Notes: a model not told the origin generated them from the sequence alone. A DNA stretch of 64,000 nt from Bacillota bacterium (GCA_023511485.1 JAIMBH010000008.1:18372-82371), one strand, 5' to 3'; counted from the first letter of the stretch, positions 9,138 through 18,416 are shown. Translations and numbers: made by a program.

Positions 9138-9320
9138 GTGCGTTTGAGAAATTATATTTATCAAAAAGTTAAGATAAGCCAGCTATTACTGTGGATGGCA
9201 GCAAGCGCGCTTATTGTCACAACTGTGCTTCCTAAAATACCTCGACCCATCGATCGAGCTCATAGTAATAGAGCTCATAGTAATAGAGCTCATAGTAATA
9301 GAGTCGTTTGCATCTCATGA
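9138..9320 (+). CDS. Possible small membrane protein with RAHSN repeats
   Basis: A 60-codon reading frame starting with GTG 25 bases after the CAP-domain gene. It has a hydrophobic stretch (LLLWMAASALIVTTVL) and then a tail containing RAHSN three times in a row, encoded by a 15-base tandem repeat. I see no strong ribosome binding site and no family match. It may be a real single-pass peptide or a chance frame over repetitive DNA. Confidence 0.25.
   Translation: MRLRNYIYQKVKISQLLLWMAASALIVTTVLPKIPRPIDRAHSNRAHSNRAHSNRVVCIS
9256..9300. repeat. 15-bp tandem repeat, three copies
   Basis: Three exact copies of GAGCTCATAGTAATA stand head to tail, followed by a partial fourth unit (GAG). The unit length is a multiple of three, so changes in copy number would keep the frame of the small ORF that crosses it. 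Confidence 0.95.
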
Positions 9321-9393
9321 GAGCGTCTAATAGAATGTAGGCAGCAGCGTGTATCTTAAGCTGCTAGCGTCGCTATGTAAAAGGAGAGATGAT

Positions 9394-10296
9394 TTGAAAG
9401 AAGATTTAGTGACCGCAGGCGAGAAAATGGTAACTGTGCCTAAAGGTTTTGCCAAATTATACAGCGATTTCATTGAGTGGCTACCAATATTGATAGAGGT
9501 GCTCGTTGTATTAATTGTTTTCATAATTGTTGCACGCACAGTGAGAAGGGTTGTAAGAAAGGCGATGGCAAGGACGAGTACCGACGGGCACGTCGATATC
9601 CTGGTGGCTCAAATCGCCTACATCGGGACGCTATCAGTTGGTATCATAGTGGCGCTTAGTTTTGTAAGCACAAACCTCTCTGCGCTGTTTACAGGGCTTG
9701 GTGTGGCCGGTTTTGCAGTTGGTTTTGCGATGAAAGACATCCTTGGGAACTTTCTGTCCGGGATAATCCTCTTGATACAGCGCCCGTTCACAATAGGGGA
9801 TAATGTTGTCATCGGTGATGTGGAAGGGACGGTTACAAATATAAGGATAAGAGACACACAGATCGAAACATATGATGGCCGGCTTATTTATATCCCAAAC
9901 AATGCTCTGTCAACCAGCAACATCATTAACCTCACTGCGTTGCCCAAAAGGCGGGTTGATGTAAACGTTGGTATCTCGTATGCAGCCGATATTGGAACTG
10001 CTATGCGGGTTTGTCTTGATGCCGTGCGCAATATAAAGGGTGCGGTTTTAGAGCCGGCCCCCGAGGTTCTTGTTACAGGGTTTGCCGACAGCTCGGTCAT
10101 GCTTCAGGTACGGGTATGGGTCGACTGGCAAGAGGATGGTTTCCTGCAGATAAAGTCGGAGGCGCATAAAGCAGTTAAAGAAGCTCTCGATAACGCCGGT
10201 ATAGAGATACCTTATCCGGTACGCACGGTTTACCTTCGCGAGCTGGGCAAGGCTAAGAGCTATGAAATCGGGTCGGAAATCAAAGACCTTACCTGA
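9394..10296 (+). CDS. Small-conductance mechanosensitive channel, MscS family
   Basis: An integral membrane channel of about 300 aa that opens under turgor to release solutes. Three hydrophobic segments are visible: WLPILIEVLVVLIVFIIVA, then IAYIGTLSVGIIVAL, then the pore helix region LGVAGFAVGFAMKDILGN, followed by GIILLIQRPFTIGDNV. The C-terminal beta domain and cytoplasmic cage follow (TQIETYDGRLIYIPNN). A TTG at 9394 follows AAAGGAGAG at proper distance and is preferred over the ATG at 9349, which has no such site. The overall length matches the short MscS/YkuT type. It appears to be transcribed alone or after the CAP-domain gene. Confidence 0.92.
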   Translation: MKEDLVTAGEKMVTVPKGFAKLYSDFIEWLPILIEVLVVLIVFIIVARTVRRVVRKAMARTSTDGHVDILVAQIAYIGTLSVGIIVALSFVSTNLSALFTGLGVAGFAVGFAMKDILGNFLSGIILLIQRPFTIGDNVVIGDVEGTVTNIRIRDTQIETYDGRLIYIPNNALSTSNIINLTALPKRRVDVNVGISYAADIGTAMRVCLDAVRNIKGAVLEPAPEVLVTGFADSSVMLQVRVWVDWQEDGFLQIKSEAHKAVKEALDNAGIEIPYPVRTVYLRELGKAKSYEIGSEIKDLT

Positions 10297-10420
10297 TAAA
10301 ACCTTACCTGATATTTGAGATTGTTTCCAGTTAAGGATGAAGTTAACGTTTCAGTTAAGGCAACATAGTTGGTAAACTCTCAGTAAATCGTAGGGAAATT
10401 TTTAGGGTGCTTATAGGGTA

Positions 10421-10462
10421 AATAATAGAAGGGATGCGGGTTAAATACCCATAGCATTTCCC
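10421..10462 (-). terminator. Terminator after the RNA methyltransferase gene
   Basis: Read on the minus strand, a stem (GGGAAATGC with GCATCCC, plus inner GGGT with ACCC) is followed by TTCTATTATTT. It starts directly at the stop codon of the methyltransferase gene. The stem has a small bulge. Confidence 0.55.
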
Positions 10463-11812
10463 TTATCCTTTAATCCTTTTTAGGAAGGTAAGCGTCTCTA
10501 TATGATAAGTCTGCGGAAATAAATCAACCAGCATAATTGAGTCGATATAGTATCCTGCGGATAGCTTCTTTAGGTCGCGGGCAAGAGTTGATGGGTTGCA
10601 CGATACATAGACGATTTGTTCTGGCTTTGCTTTAAGCAGACCCCCGGTAACCTTATCTGCAAGGCCGCTCCGCGGCGGGTCAAGGATTACTATATCAAAC
10701 GGCCCATAGTTGCTCATGTTATAGTTCTCAACAGGCATGTTAAAGAACCTGACGTTTCTGATATGGTTGAGCCGAAGATTTCGCTCCCCATCTTCGACCG
10801 CCGATTTCTGATTCTCGATTGCGATGACTTCTTTTGCCTCGGTTGCCAAAGGAAGTGCGAAATTTCCTGCGCCCGAATATAAATCGAGAACTCTCTTTCC
10901 TTGCAGCGGACGCAAAGTTTCTTTGACGAAGCTTACCATGATTTGGTTTAGTCTCCAGTTGGCCTGGAAGAAGCTAGCCGGCGAGATTGTATAGGTGATT
11001 TCGTCCAGGTAAAGGACGAGCGAATCTCTGCCATACTTTAAACGGCCTGCAGGAGCGGTCCCTTGGGTTTCAATAATTACGCCTTCAAGACCTGTATCAA
11101 GCAACATAACGGCAAGTTCATTCCAGAATCCCTCATGCGCTTTAGTTTTGGGTTTTACCTTAAGGAGAGCAAAAGATCCGTTGCCGTAAGAGAGGTGAAG
11201 CTCGGCGATGGTTTGGAACTTGTCCGGGTTGCCATGGACCGCCTTATGGACCTTCCTTAAAACATCGTTTAACTCGTTAATCAGAAGAGGTGAGTAGTCG
11301 GTATCGGCTATCTCGTTTGTTCGCTCCTTGTAGAAACCGATCTTACCATCACCCAGCTTAAGTTGAGCCCTGTATCTGTAGTTCCAGATATTGTTCTTTA
11401 AGATTATGGGGTCAGAAAGTTTTGTCTCAATACCGCCGACTCGCCGCAGCGAGTCCAGGAGGACTTCTTCTTTTATCGCGACCTGCCGCTCGTATGCGAT
11501 ATAGTCAAGCTGGCAGCCTATACAGCGTGGGTTTGGTTCTATCCTATCCGGGGATGGGTCAATAACGGCGATAACATCTGCGAGATAGTAGTCCTTTTTC
11601 TCCTCATATAAGCTCACCTGGACCTTCTCATCCGGTATTGCACCCCGGATAAAAACTACCTTTGACCGTCGCTTACCAGATTCTGGCGCTGTTTCTTGGG
11701 GCATGCGTCCGAGAGTGTATCCACCGTATATGGGTGGACCGGCCTTTATGATGGCGATTCTAGGTAGGAAAGATCCCTCTTTATATTTATTATCTTGCGT
11801 TTGTTTGTAAAT
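10463..11812 (-). CDS. RlmD/TrmA-family (uracil-5-)-methyltransferase, probable ATT start
   Basis: Uses S-adenosylmethionine to methylate C5 of a uridine in 23S rRNA or tRNA. Visible motifs are SFFQANWRLNQ, VLDLYSGAGNFALP (SAM site), DPPRSGL and VYVSCNPSTLARDL with the catalytic Cys. The iron-sulfur site is reduced to RCIGCQ. The first canonical start codon (ATG, 11704) would cut the conserved N-terminal TRAM segment. In the same frame upstream the DNA encodes PPIYGGYTLGRMP, just as in relatives. No ATG, GTG or TTG lies there, but an ATT at 11812 is preceded by AGGTGA at six bases. I therefore place the start at ATT, giving about 449 aa. The exact uridine target is not clear from sequence. 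Confidence 0.85.
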   Translation of the reverse strand: MYKQTQDNKYKEGSFLPRIAIIKAGPPIYGGYTLGRMPQETAPESGKRRSKVVFIRGAIPDEKVQVSLYEEKKDYYLADVIAVIDPSPDRIEPNPRCIGCQLDYIAYERQVAIKEEVLLDSLRRVGGIETKLSDPIILKNNIWNYRYRAQLKLGDGKIGFYKERTNEIADTDYSPLLINELNDVLRKVHKAVHGNPDKFQTIAELHLSYGNGSFALLKVKPKTKAHEGFWNELAVMLLDTGLEGVIIETQGTAPAGRLKYGRDSLVLYLDEITYTISPASFFQANWRLNQIMVSFVKETLRPLQGKRVLDLYSGAGNFALPLATEAKEVIAIENQKSAVEDGERNLRLNHIRNVRFFNMPVENYNMSNYGPFDIVILDPPRSGLADKVTGGLLKAKPEQIVYVSCNPSTLARDLKKLSAGYYIDSIMLVDLFPQTYHIETLTFLKRIKG

Positions 11813-11876
11813 GTTTTATCACCTCATTGATTTATCCCCAAATAAAGGAAAGAATAAAGCAATAGTTTTAGAGTCT

Positions 11877-11929
11877 GATATACTTAATTCTAGTTCCAAT
11901 TAGAATTCTGATTTAGAATTCAGTATATC
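11877..11929. repeat. Near-perfect 16-bp inverted repeat upstream of UPF0145 gene
   Basis: GATATACTTAATTCTA (11877-11892) pairs with TAGAATTCAGTATATC (11914-11929) at 15 of 16 positions around a 21-base spacer, which itself contains further AGAATTC-like pieces. It lies between the divergent methyltransferase and UPF0145 genes, 42 bases before the latter. It may be a dimeric repressor operator or an RNA hairpin. Confidence 0.75.
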
Positions 11930-11970
11930 GTTAGTGTTAAGTGGGTCAAAGCTGTCAGGAGGAAATGCCT

Positions 11971-12291
11971 ATGATTATTACTACAACGCCGTCTGTTCAA
12001 GGGCGGGAAGTATCCGAGTATCTTGGGATAGTTGCCGGCGAGGCCATCATGGGAGCGAATATATTTAGAGATGTCTTCGCATCGATAAGGGATATAGTGG
12101 GCGGACGCTCAGCAGCGTATGAGCGCGAGCTAAATAATGCAAGAGAGATAGCGATTAATGAGATGTCCGAGAAAGCTGCAAGTATAGGGGCCGATGCAGT
12201 GATCGGAGTCGATCTTGACTATGAGGTGCTGGGCCAGACACAGGGCATGCTTATGGTCAGCGCTAGTGGCACTGCCGTCAAGCTAAAGTAG
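11971..12291 (+). CDS. UPF0145 / YbjQ-family protein
   Basis: A 106-aa protein of the YbjQ family, sometimes called heavy-metal-binding because of its pentameric fold. Typical features are the N-terminal [19 protein letters not shown], the middle [18 protein letters not shown] and the [16 protein letters not shown] block. The ATG at 11971 is eight bases from AGGAGG; an ATG at 11965 would sit too close to it. The biochemical role of the family is not established. It is a single gene with a terminator-like hairpin downstream and a long inverted repeat upstream. Confidence 0.88.
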   Translation: MIITTTPSVQGREVSEYLGIVAGEAIMGANIFRDVFASIRDIVGGRSAAYERELNNAREIAINEMSEKAASIGADAVIGVDLDYEVLGQTQGMLMVSASGTAVKLK

Positions 12292-12411
12292 TGTAACTAA
12301 AGTAGGCAGCCCTTCGGCAGAGTTTATTCTAAGCAAAACAAAGGGACCGGGCAAGCCCTTTAGGGCTACTAAACTAAAAATCATAGTGCATCTTTTTAAG
12401 GCTACCAGGCA

Positions 12412-12438
12412 GTGCTAAAGCCCTGCACTGCATTTTAT
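12412..12438 (+). terminator. Terminator / REP-like hairpin
   Basis: GCAGTGC-TAAAGCCCT-GCACTGC followed by ATTTTATT. It can end transcription of the UPF0145 gene. The loop contains the AAAGCCCTGCA block also seen near 22035-22074. Confidence 0.6.
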
Positions 12439-12444
12439 TGCTTA

Positions 12445-13773
12445 TTATTGATTATTTTTATTCTTGCGCAGCCGGTTGAGTCGCTCTTTAATGTTCTTCT
12501 CGTATCCATTATCGGTTGGGCGGTAGTATATCTTGCCTTTTAAGCCCTCAGGTAGGTATGTCTCTTCGACATAGTTTCCAGCGTAATTGTGTGGGTATTT
12601 GTATGCTTTGCCATGGCCAAGTTTTTTTGCTATGGAAGTTGGAGCGTTTCTTAAATGATTTGGTATCGGCTCAACCCGCTTTTTCTGCACATCTGCAGTA
12701 GCATCAAATATGGCTGTCTTAGCAGCATTTGATTTTGGCGCACTTGCTAGGTAAGTCGTACACTGTGAAAGCGTAATTTTAGCCTCAGGAAGTCCAACGA
12801 AGTTTAGTGCGTCTACCGTTGCCGTGGCAAGCATAAGGGCATGCGGATCAGCGTTTCCGATATCTTCTGACGCAAAGATGACCAGACGGCGTGCGATAAA
12901 TTTCGGATCCTCACCGCTCTCAAGCATCCTGGCCAGGTAGTATACAGCTGCGTCAGGATCGCTTCCCCGCATGCTTTTTATAAAAGCACTTATAGTGTCA
13001 TAGTGCGCGTCTCCTGCTCGGTCGTATTGAAGCTGTTTTTTATTGATGACACTCTCGGCTATCTTCAGAGTTATTATGTTACCATCACCTTCAGCCGTAT
13101 CTTTTGCAAGGCTGTTTGCCGCGATCTCAAGGGCAGTGAGAGCGACCCGGGCATCGCCGTTCGCATTCTTTGCTATGTGGGTAAGGGCGCTGTCTTCGAT
13201 TTCAATCCCAAGTTTGCCTAGCCCTCGTTCTTTGTCTCTGATCGCTCTTTTTAGTATCTCTGTGATATCTTCATCGGTTAACTGCTCAAGCCTGAAAAGA
13301 CGGGATCGTGAAAGGATAGGAGCATTGACTTCAAAGCCCGGGTTTTCAGTAGTAGCGCCTATCAACACGATGGTGCCGGCTTCGATATGCGGTAGGAAGG
13401 CATCCTGCTGCACCTTGTTGAAGCGGTGTATTTCGTCAACAAATAGAATGGTTTGTTTTGCCTCAAGCTTTCTTCTGTCAGCTGCATCTTTAATTACTTT
13501 TCGTATGTCAGAAATACCGCTTGTTACTGCAGAGAACTCAACAAAGTGTGCGCTTGTCATAGCGGCGATTATCCGGGCAATAGTCGTCTTGCCGCTGCCC
13601 GGTGGCCCCCAAAGAATCATAGATGGCAGCATGTCGCTTGAGATAATCTTGCGCAGCAAACCATCTTCCCCCAATAGTTCATTCTGCCCAACAAACTCAC
13701 TAAGGGTTCTTGGGCGCATCCTCTCGGCAAGCGGAATATGCGAAATGTCATTTACGGAAAACAAAGTATCCAT
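12445..13773 (-). CDS. rarA: Replication-associated recombination protein A (RarA/MgsA)
   Basis: An AAA+ ATPase related to clamp loaders that acts at stalled replication forks. Near the start lies MRPRTLSEFVGQ, then Walker A WGPPGSGKTTIAR, Walker B ILFVDEIHRFNK with VQQDAFLPHIE, and sensor 1 IGATTENP. The C-terminal MgsA part is present (YYLARMLESGEDPKFIARR, KAYKYPHNY). The ATG at 13773 gives MDTLFSV, the usual family start, and about 442 aa. An ATG at 13815 would add 14 residues with no better ribosome site. It is a single gene; no neighbour suggests a special role. Confidence 0.94.
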   Translation of the reverse strand: MDTLFSVNDISHIPLAERMRPRTLSEFVGQNELLGEDGLLRKIISSDMLPSMILWGPPGSGKTTIARIIAAMTSAHFVEFSAVTSGISDIRKVIKDAADRRKLEAKQTILFVDEIHRFNKVQQDAFLPHIEAGTIVLIGATTENPGFEVNAPILSRSRLFRLEQLTDEDITEILKRAIRDKERGLGKLGIEIEDSALTHIAKNANGDARVALTALEIAANSLAKDTAEGDGNIITLKIAESVINKKQLQYDRAGDAHYDTISAFIKSMRGSDPDAAVYYLARMLESGEDPKFIARRLVIFASEDIGNADPHALMLATATVDALNFVGLPEAKITLSQCTTYLASAPKSNAAKTAIFDATADVQKKRVEPIPNHLRNAPTSIAKKLGHGKAYKYPHNYAGNYVEETYLPEGLKGKIYYRPTDNGYEKNIKERLNRLRKNKNNQ

Positions 13774-13892
13774 GCCTGAAATTGTAGTGTTAAAGCTACG
13801 AAAATACCAGAACATATAATGAAGGTATCGCAGGTTTGGAGATAGAATTCATTTTGCATGTCTAGATATCAAGACCTAATCCGGAGGATTAT

Positions 13893-14344
13893 ATGGACCT
13901 TAGGCAGAAACAATTCTTCGCAGTAATAGTTATGGTAATGGTGGCATTTGGGCTTATTTGGTTTCTACGGCCACCTGCCGAGTTGACCGAGCTTAACAGG
14001 GTGATCGAAAAATCCGATCTGTTGTCGGTTTATAGCGGTGATATGGTAAAGCGAAAATTTATCGAGGCTTATGACCGTGACGACGCGATATTTCACGAGA
14101 TAAAATCAGCAATGGCGTCGGTGACAAGATTCGGTAAGCCCTGACGATGACTCCAGGGTTATACTCTTCGCTGGTACAGCGGAGATGAGCGGCTGGCCGA
14201 GATTTTCATCCATGAAGATTCCGGTTTGATGCAGATAACCTATATAAGAGGTACAAAGTTAAAGCATTCGCAGCAAGAGAGAATGTTCGTACCAAAAAAT
14301 ATGCTTGAGCTTATTAAGTGTGCAGCAACCAAAGGTTTGAATTA
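13893..14344 (+). pseudogene. Membrane-anchored protein of unknown function, frame broken by two TGA codons
   Basis: The first 83 codons encode an N-terminal membrane helix (FFAVIVMVMVAFGLIWFL) and an outside region. The reading stops at TGA (14142-14144), then after one codon at a second TGA (14148-14150). The same frame then stays open for 64 codons (LQGYTLRWYSGDERLAE to ATKGLN) up to TAG at 14344. That downstream part resembles the next gene (RWY, LAE, G and I.Y spaced alike), so both halves belong to one ancestral protein. A compensating insertion and deletion within ten bases, or a sequencing error, would explain it. Readthrough or recoding is less likely. The start has a strong GGAGGAT site. 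Confidence 0.65.
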
Positions 14345-14481
14345 GATATAGCCCTGTGGTTGCAGAACTAACCCATTGCTAATAGAAAAATTTATGGCAA
14401 GGATGTTTAAGGAATTCTCAATCGGGAATATAAACAACAGAGAGCTGAAGGGCAAACGGAAGGAATAAAAAGGTAATCCTG

Positions 14482-14513
14482 TGAAAGACCCGCCAAGGTG
14501 CGGGTCCTTTCCT
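14482..14513 (+). terminator. Rho-independent terminator
   Basis: AAAGACCCGC-CAAGGT-GCGGGTCCTTT gives a GC-rich stem of about ten pairs followed by TTTCC. It ends transcription of the broken membrane-protein gene before its paralogue. Confidence 0.8.
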
Positions 14514-14579
14514 ATATGGATAACTGATAGCAGGGTATTATAATAATGTAAATGCCAATCATCTAACCAAAGGAAGCGC

Positions 14580-15233
14580 ATGAAATTAATAAAGAAAGTT
14601 GCGGTTAGCATTGTTGCTGCGGTGCTGCTTATTATAGTAGGCTTCCTTGCAGTACATGGATTTGAAATCAGGAAATACCGGATAGTCCATGGTAATAATC
14701 CAGTTGAAGAACAGGCGAAAAGGGCAGTTGATCCAGATGAAGAAGCGCAGAAGATTAAGCCAAGTTCAGAGCTGGCGCAGTTTTTTAGTGAGGTCAAAAG
14801 CGCAGAACGCATTATCTTTATCGAAAGCACCGAGACTCCAACCGACGAGCGTGACCTGCATCCGGTTAGCGTTTTTGATGTGACCGAGCCAATGTACTGG
14901 AAGGTGATGGATGCTGTCGTATCGGCATCGATAGGGGATCCTGTTAATGAACAGGGCGGGAACAAGATTTACGTGATGCGTTGGTATAAGAAATACAAAA
15001 AGTTGGCCGAGGCCGTAATAAACACAAGAACCGGAGAGCTGGAAATTCGGTATCCGGAGAAAATAACTGGCAAAGAGGCCTTCAAGAATTCCCTGACAAA
15101 AAGCGAAACGAGACCCTACAGCAAGAAACTGTATATCAAAATGCCAAAACTGGGCGTTATTGCCGAGGCCGCAGAGTTTTACCAAAAAGGCCAAAACCTC
15201 CCGGAAGAAAAACCGCCCGTCAGAGAGATCTGA
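14580..15233 (+). CDS. Membrane-anchored hypothetical protein (intact paralogue of 13893-14344)
   Basis: A 217-aa protein with a single N-terminal helix (VAVSIVAAVLLIIVGFLAV), so most of it should lie outside the membrane. I do not recognise a family. Its region around IYVMRWYKKYKKLAEAVI aligns by eye with YTLRWYSGDERLAEIFI of the preceding broken gene. The MYWKVMDAVVSAS block also matches IFHEIKSAMASVT, so the two arose by duplication. The tail is Lys- and Pro-rich. It lies between terminators and appears to be its own transcription unit. Confidence 0.7.
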   Translation: MKLIKKVAVSIVAAVLLIIVGFLAVHGFEIRKYRIVHGNNPVEEQAKRAVDPDEEAQKIKPSSELAQFFSEVKSAERIIFIESTETPTDERDLHPVSVFDVTEPMYWKVMDAVVSASIGDPVNEQGGNKIYVMRWYKKYKKLAEAVINTRTGELEIRYPEKITGKEAFKNSLTKSETRPYSKKLYIKMPKLGVIAEAAEFYQKGQNLPEEKPPVREI

Positions 15234-15323
15234 CTTATGATACCGACTGTTTGATCTAACTGATTGTTTGTTGTATAGAACATACGTATCCTTACCAATT
15301 AGGCGCTTGGGCATTGCCCTTAC

Positions 15324-15332
15324 TGGTATAAT
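15324..15332 (+). promoter_or_regulatory. Extended -10 promoter for uvrA
   Basis: TGGTATAAT fits the extended -10 pattern TGnTATAAT and lies 55 bases before the uvrA start. No good -35 box is seen, which is usual for extended -10 promoters. No SOS box (LexA site of either the actinobacterial/Bacillus or E. coli type) was recognised. Confidence 0.45.
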
Positions 15333-15386
15333 TGAACAGGATAAATAATTAAGAACGAGCACATCAAACAAGAAAGAGAAAATGAA

Positions 15387-18227
15387 ATGCACGAAGACAA
15401 GATAATAATCCGCGGTGCGCGAGAGCACAATTTAAAGAATATCAACCTTGAATTACCAAGGAATAAGCTTATCGTTATGACGGGCTTGAGTGGCTCAGGC
15501 AAGTCGTCTTTAGCGATAGACACAATCTATGCCGAGGGGCAGCGCCGATATGTCGAATCGCTATCGGCATATGCCAGGCAATTTCTGGGCCAGATGGATA
15601 AGCCCGATGTCGATCACATCTATGGGCTATCTCCTGCTATCTGCATCGACCAGAAATCAACGTCTAAAAATCCGAGGTCAACTGTAGGTACTATCACTGA
15701 GATCTACGACTACCTGCGTCTGCTTTATGCGAGGATAGGCATTCCGCATTGCCCGAACTGTGGCAAGCCAATAGCGCAGCAGACATCGCAGCAGATAATC
15801 GAACAAGTGATGAGGTTTGAGGGTGGCACCAAGCTGCAGGTGCTCGCCCCAGTTGTTCGTGGGCGCAAAGGTGAGTACCGCGAGCTCTTTGAGCGGCTGC
15901 GCAAGGATGGTTTTGCCAGGGTTCAGGTTGATGGTAAAGTGTATAACCTGGAAGAGGATATAAAGCTTGATAAGAAAGAGCGCCATGACATTGACGTAGT
16001 AGTCGATAGGATAGTCATGAAAGATGGGGTGCAGCGCAGGCTTGCCGACTCGGTCGAGACCGCATTAAACCTAGGCGAAGGTATCGTGTCTATCCAGGTA
16101 ATCGGTGGTGAAAGGCAGGATTTTAGCACGCACTTTGCCTGTATCGATTGTGGAATAAGTTTTGAAGACCTCGAGCCCAGAATGTTCTCGTTTAATAATC
16201 CTTATGGGGCATGCCGTGAATGCTCTGGTCTTGGCACTAAGATGGTTGTCGATCCGGAGCTTGTAATCCCGGATGAGAACTTAAGCATAAATGAGGGTGC
16301 AATTCACCCGTTTTATTACACGCGCGTCGATTTTTATCCCAAGATAATTAGAGCGGTATGCGAAGAATACGACATTGACATGGATACGCCGTGGAAGGAT
16401 TTGCCTGAGCAGGCACGCAGGGTATTGCTGCTTGGTACCGATGGCCGGCAGATTTATGTTAGATATCGCAGCCTTACCGGCCGGGTACGGAGTTACCACA
16501 CTGCGTTCGATGGTGTTTTAAAGAATCTTGCACGCCGTTATCGCGAATCCGATAGCGAGTATCTGCGCGAGCAGATATCCCAATACATGGCAATGAGGCC
16601 ATGCCCGGCCTGCAACGGGGCACGGCTTAAGCCAGAAAGCTTGGCGGTTAGAATAGGCGGGCTTAACATACACGAGCTAAGCGAGATGTCGTCAAAAGAC
16701 GCACTTAGTTTTATAAATCAGCTTGTTCTTTCCAACCGAGAGCAGATGATAGCCCACCGTATCCTAAAAGAAGTACGCGAGCGCCTAAAGTTCTTGATTG
16801 ATGTTGGGCTTGACTATCTAACGATTAACAGGTCATCGGCATCGCTATCAGGCGGTGAAGCGCAGCGCATACGCCTTGCAACTCAAATAGGCTCAGGGTT
16901 AGTTGGAGTGCTTTATGTGCTGGATGAGCCGAGCATCGGTCTGCACCAACGCGATAACAAAAGGCTGATACAAACGCTTAAGCGACTGCGAGACCTTGGA
17001 AACACGCTAATAGTCGTCGAGCACGATGAGGAGACGATGGTTGAAGCGGACTATATTGTAGATATCGGACCGATGGCTGGGGAACACGGCGGTCGAGTCG
17101 TTGCTACCGGCACAATCGAAGATATCAAGGCAAATCCGCAGTCGATAACAGGTCAGTACTTAAGCGGGAAGCGTAGCATAGATATTCCTAAGAACAGGCG
17201 AGCGCCGGGAAATGCATGGTTGCGCATCAAAGGTGCGAGCGAGCATAACTTAAAAAATATCGACGTAGATATACCAATCGGGCTCTTTGTATGCGTAACC
17301 GGCGTTTCCGGCTCAGGTAAGAGCACCCTGGTGACCGATATCCTCTCAAAGGCGTTGGCCAGGAGGTTTTATCGCTCAAGGGAATTGCCGGGGAAGCACG
17401 AAAAAATAGAAGGTCTTGAGTATATCGACAAGGCAATAGAGATAGACCAATCTCCAATTGGCCGCACACCAAGGTCAAACCCGGCTACTTACGTAAAGCT
17501 CTTTGACGATATACGCGCTTTATTCAGCCAGGTTCCTGAATCACAGGTCAGGGGATACAAGCCCGGACGGTTCAGCTTCAACGTAAGGGGTGGCCGTTGT
17601 GAGGCATGCAGCGGTGACGGCACGATAAAGATAGAGATGCATTTTCTGCCCGATATATATATCCCATGCGAGGTTTGCAAAGGAGCACGATACAACAGCG
17701 AGACTCTCGAAGTAAAATATAAGGGTAAAAGCATAGCAGATGTCCTTGATATGTCGGCCGAAGAGGCCCTTGCCTTTTTTGAAAATGTGCCAAAAATAAA
17801 GCGAAAGCTTCAAACGCTTTTCGACGTGGGCTTGGGATACATAAAACTTGGCCAGCCCGCGCCAACCTTATCCGGAGGCGAGGCGCAAAGAGTAAAGCTT
17901 GCGGCTGAACTTTGCAAGGTTGCAACAGGCAAAACTTTCTATATATTGGATGAGCCGACAACCGGCCTGCACTTCGCAGATGTCCAAAAGCTTTTGGACG
18001 TTTTAAACAAATTGGTCGCACAGGGCAATACCGTGTTGGTAATCGAGCACAACCTTGATGTAATAAAAACCGCCGATTGGATAATTGACCTTGGCCCAGA
18101 AGGCGGCGATGACGGGGGGTGGGTCATAGCCGCAGGACCGCCTGAGGCAATATCAGAGGTCGAAGCTTCCTACACAGGTCAGTTCCTAAAAAGCCTGCTG
18201 AATCGAGGTAAGGTAGCGGTAGGCTAA
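15387..18227 (+). CDS. uvrA: Excinuclease ABC subunit A
   Basis: DNA damage sensor of nucleotide excision repair (946 aa, full length). It has two ABC ATPase halves: Walker [12 protein letters not shown] near residue 33 and [11 protein letters not shown] near residue 640. There are two signature blocks ([15 protein letters not shown] and [13 protein letters not shown]) and Walker B sites [13 protein letters not shown] and [13 protein letters not shown]. Zinc sites are present ([13 protein letters not shown] with [14 protein letters not shown] with CEVCKGAR). UvrB and UvrC are not in the window. The ATG at 15387 follows a purine-rich GAAAGAGAAAATGAA stretch. Confidence 0.98.
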   Translation: MHEDKIIIRGAREHNLKNINLELPRNKLIVMTGLSGSGKSSLAIDTIYAEGQRRYVESLSAYARQFLGQMDKPDVDHIYGLSPAICIDQKSTSKNPRSTVGTITEIYDYLRLLYARIGIPHCPNCGKPIAQQTSQQIIEQVMRFEGGTKLQVLAPVVRGRKGEYRELFERLRKDGFARVQVDGKVYNLEEDIKLDKKERHDIDVVVDRIVMKDGVQRRLADSVETALNLGEGIVSIQVIGGERQDFSTHFACIDCGISFEDLEPRMFSFNNPYGACRECSGLGTKMVVDPELVIPDENLSINEGAIHPFYYTRVDFYPKIIRAVCEEYDIDMDTPWKDLPEQARRVLLLGTDGRQIYVRYRSLTGRVRSYHTAFDGVLKNLARRYRESDSEYLREQISQYMAMRPCPACNGARLKPESLAVRIGGLNIHELSEMSSKDALSFINQLVLSNREQMIAHRILKEVRERLKFLIDVGLDYLTINRSSASLSGGEAQRIRLATQIGSGLVGVLYVLDEPSIGLHQRDNKRLIQTLKRLRDLGNTLIVVEHDEETMVEADYIVDIGPMAGEHGGRVVATGTIEDIKANPQSITGQYLSGKRSIDIPKNRRAPGNAWLRIKGASEHNLKNIDVDIPIGLFVCVTGVSGSGKSTLVTDILSKALARRFYRSRELPGKHEKIEGLEYIDKAIEIDQSPIGRTPRSNPATYVKLFDDIRALFSQVPESQVRGYKPGRFSFNVRGGRCEACSGDGTIKIEMHFLPDIYIPCEVCKGARYNSETLEVKYKGKSIADVLDMSAEEALAFFENVPKIKRKLQTLFDVGLGYIKLGQPAPTLSGGEAQRVKLAAELCKVATGKTFYILDEPTTGLHFADVQKLLDVLNKLVAQGNTVLVIEHNLDVIKTADWIIDLGPEGGDDGGWVIAAGPPEAISEVEASYTGQFLKSLLNRGKVAVG

Positions 18228-18362
18228 AGAACAACCCAAAACTTACTCCCTAAACTTTACTATTATACTTTAACGTGTTAAACTATTAAATAGCAAAGCT
18301 TTAATAACCATTGGAAATAGCCGATTAGTAAAGCAGCCAAAAGGCCAATAACAAGCGGTCTT

Positions 18363-18416
18363 TAAGCGCCAATAAAGTGCCAAGGCATTGGCGCTTTAAC
18401 TGATTGACCTTGGCAC
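18363..18416 (+). promoter_or_regulatory. Structured hisG leader with pseudoknot-type pairing
   Basis: AAGCGCCAAT (18364-18373) pairs perfectly with ATTGGCGCTT (18387-18396). The loop between them contains GTGCCAAGG (18377-18385), which pairs perfectly with CCTTGGCAC (18408-18416) beyond the stem. The order 5'A-5'B-3'A-3'B is that of an H-type pseudoknot or of two competing hairpins. The element ends 24 bases before the hisG start, close to its ribosome site. It matches no riboswitch I know. Confidence 0.6.

Noticed and set aside
14142..14180. Selenocysteine insertion at the two in-frame TGA codons
   Set aside because: No convincing SECIS hairpin is seen and the paralogue has no Cys at that place; a double indel is simpler.
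14394..14468. 24-codon frame (MARMFKEFS...) after the broken membrane gene
   Set aside because: No ribosome site, no family, and it lies in the trailer of the broken gene; chance is more likely.
18301..18327. GCCGATTA upstream of hisG as a further sigma-28 -10 box
   Set aside because: The -35 at the right distance (TTAATAAC) is poor and the site is far from the gene, so I did not add it to the pilus promoter set.
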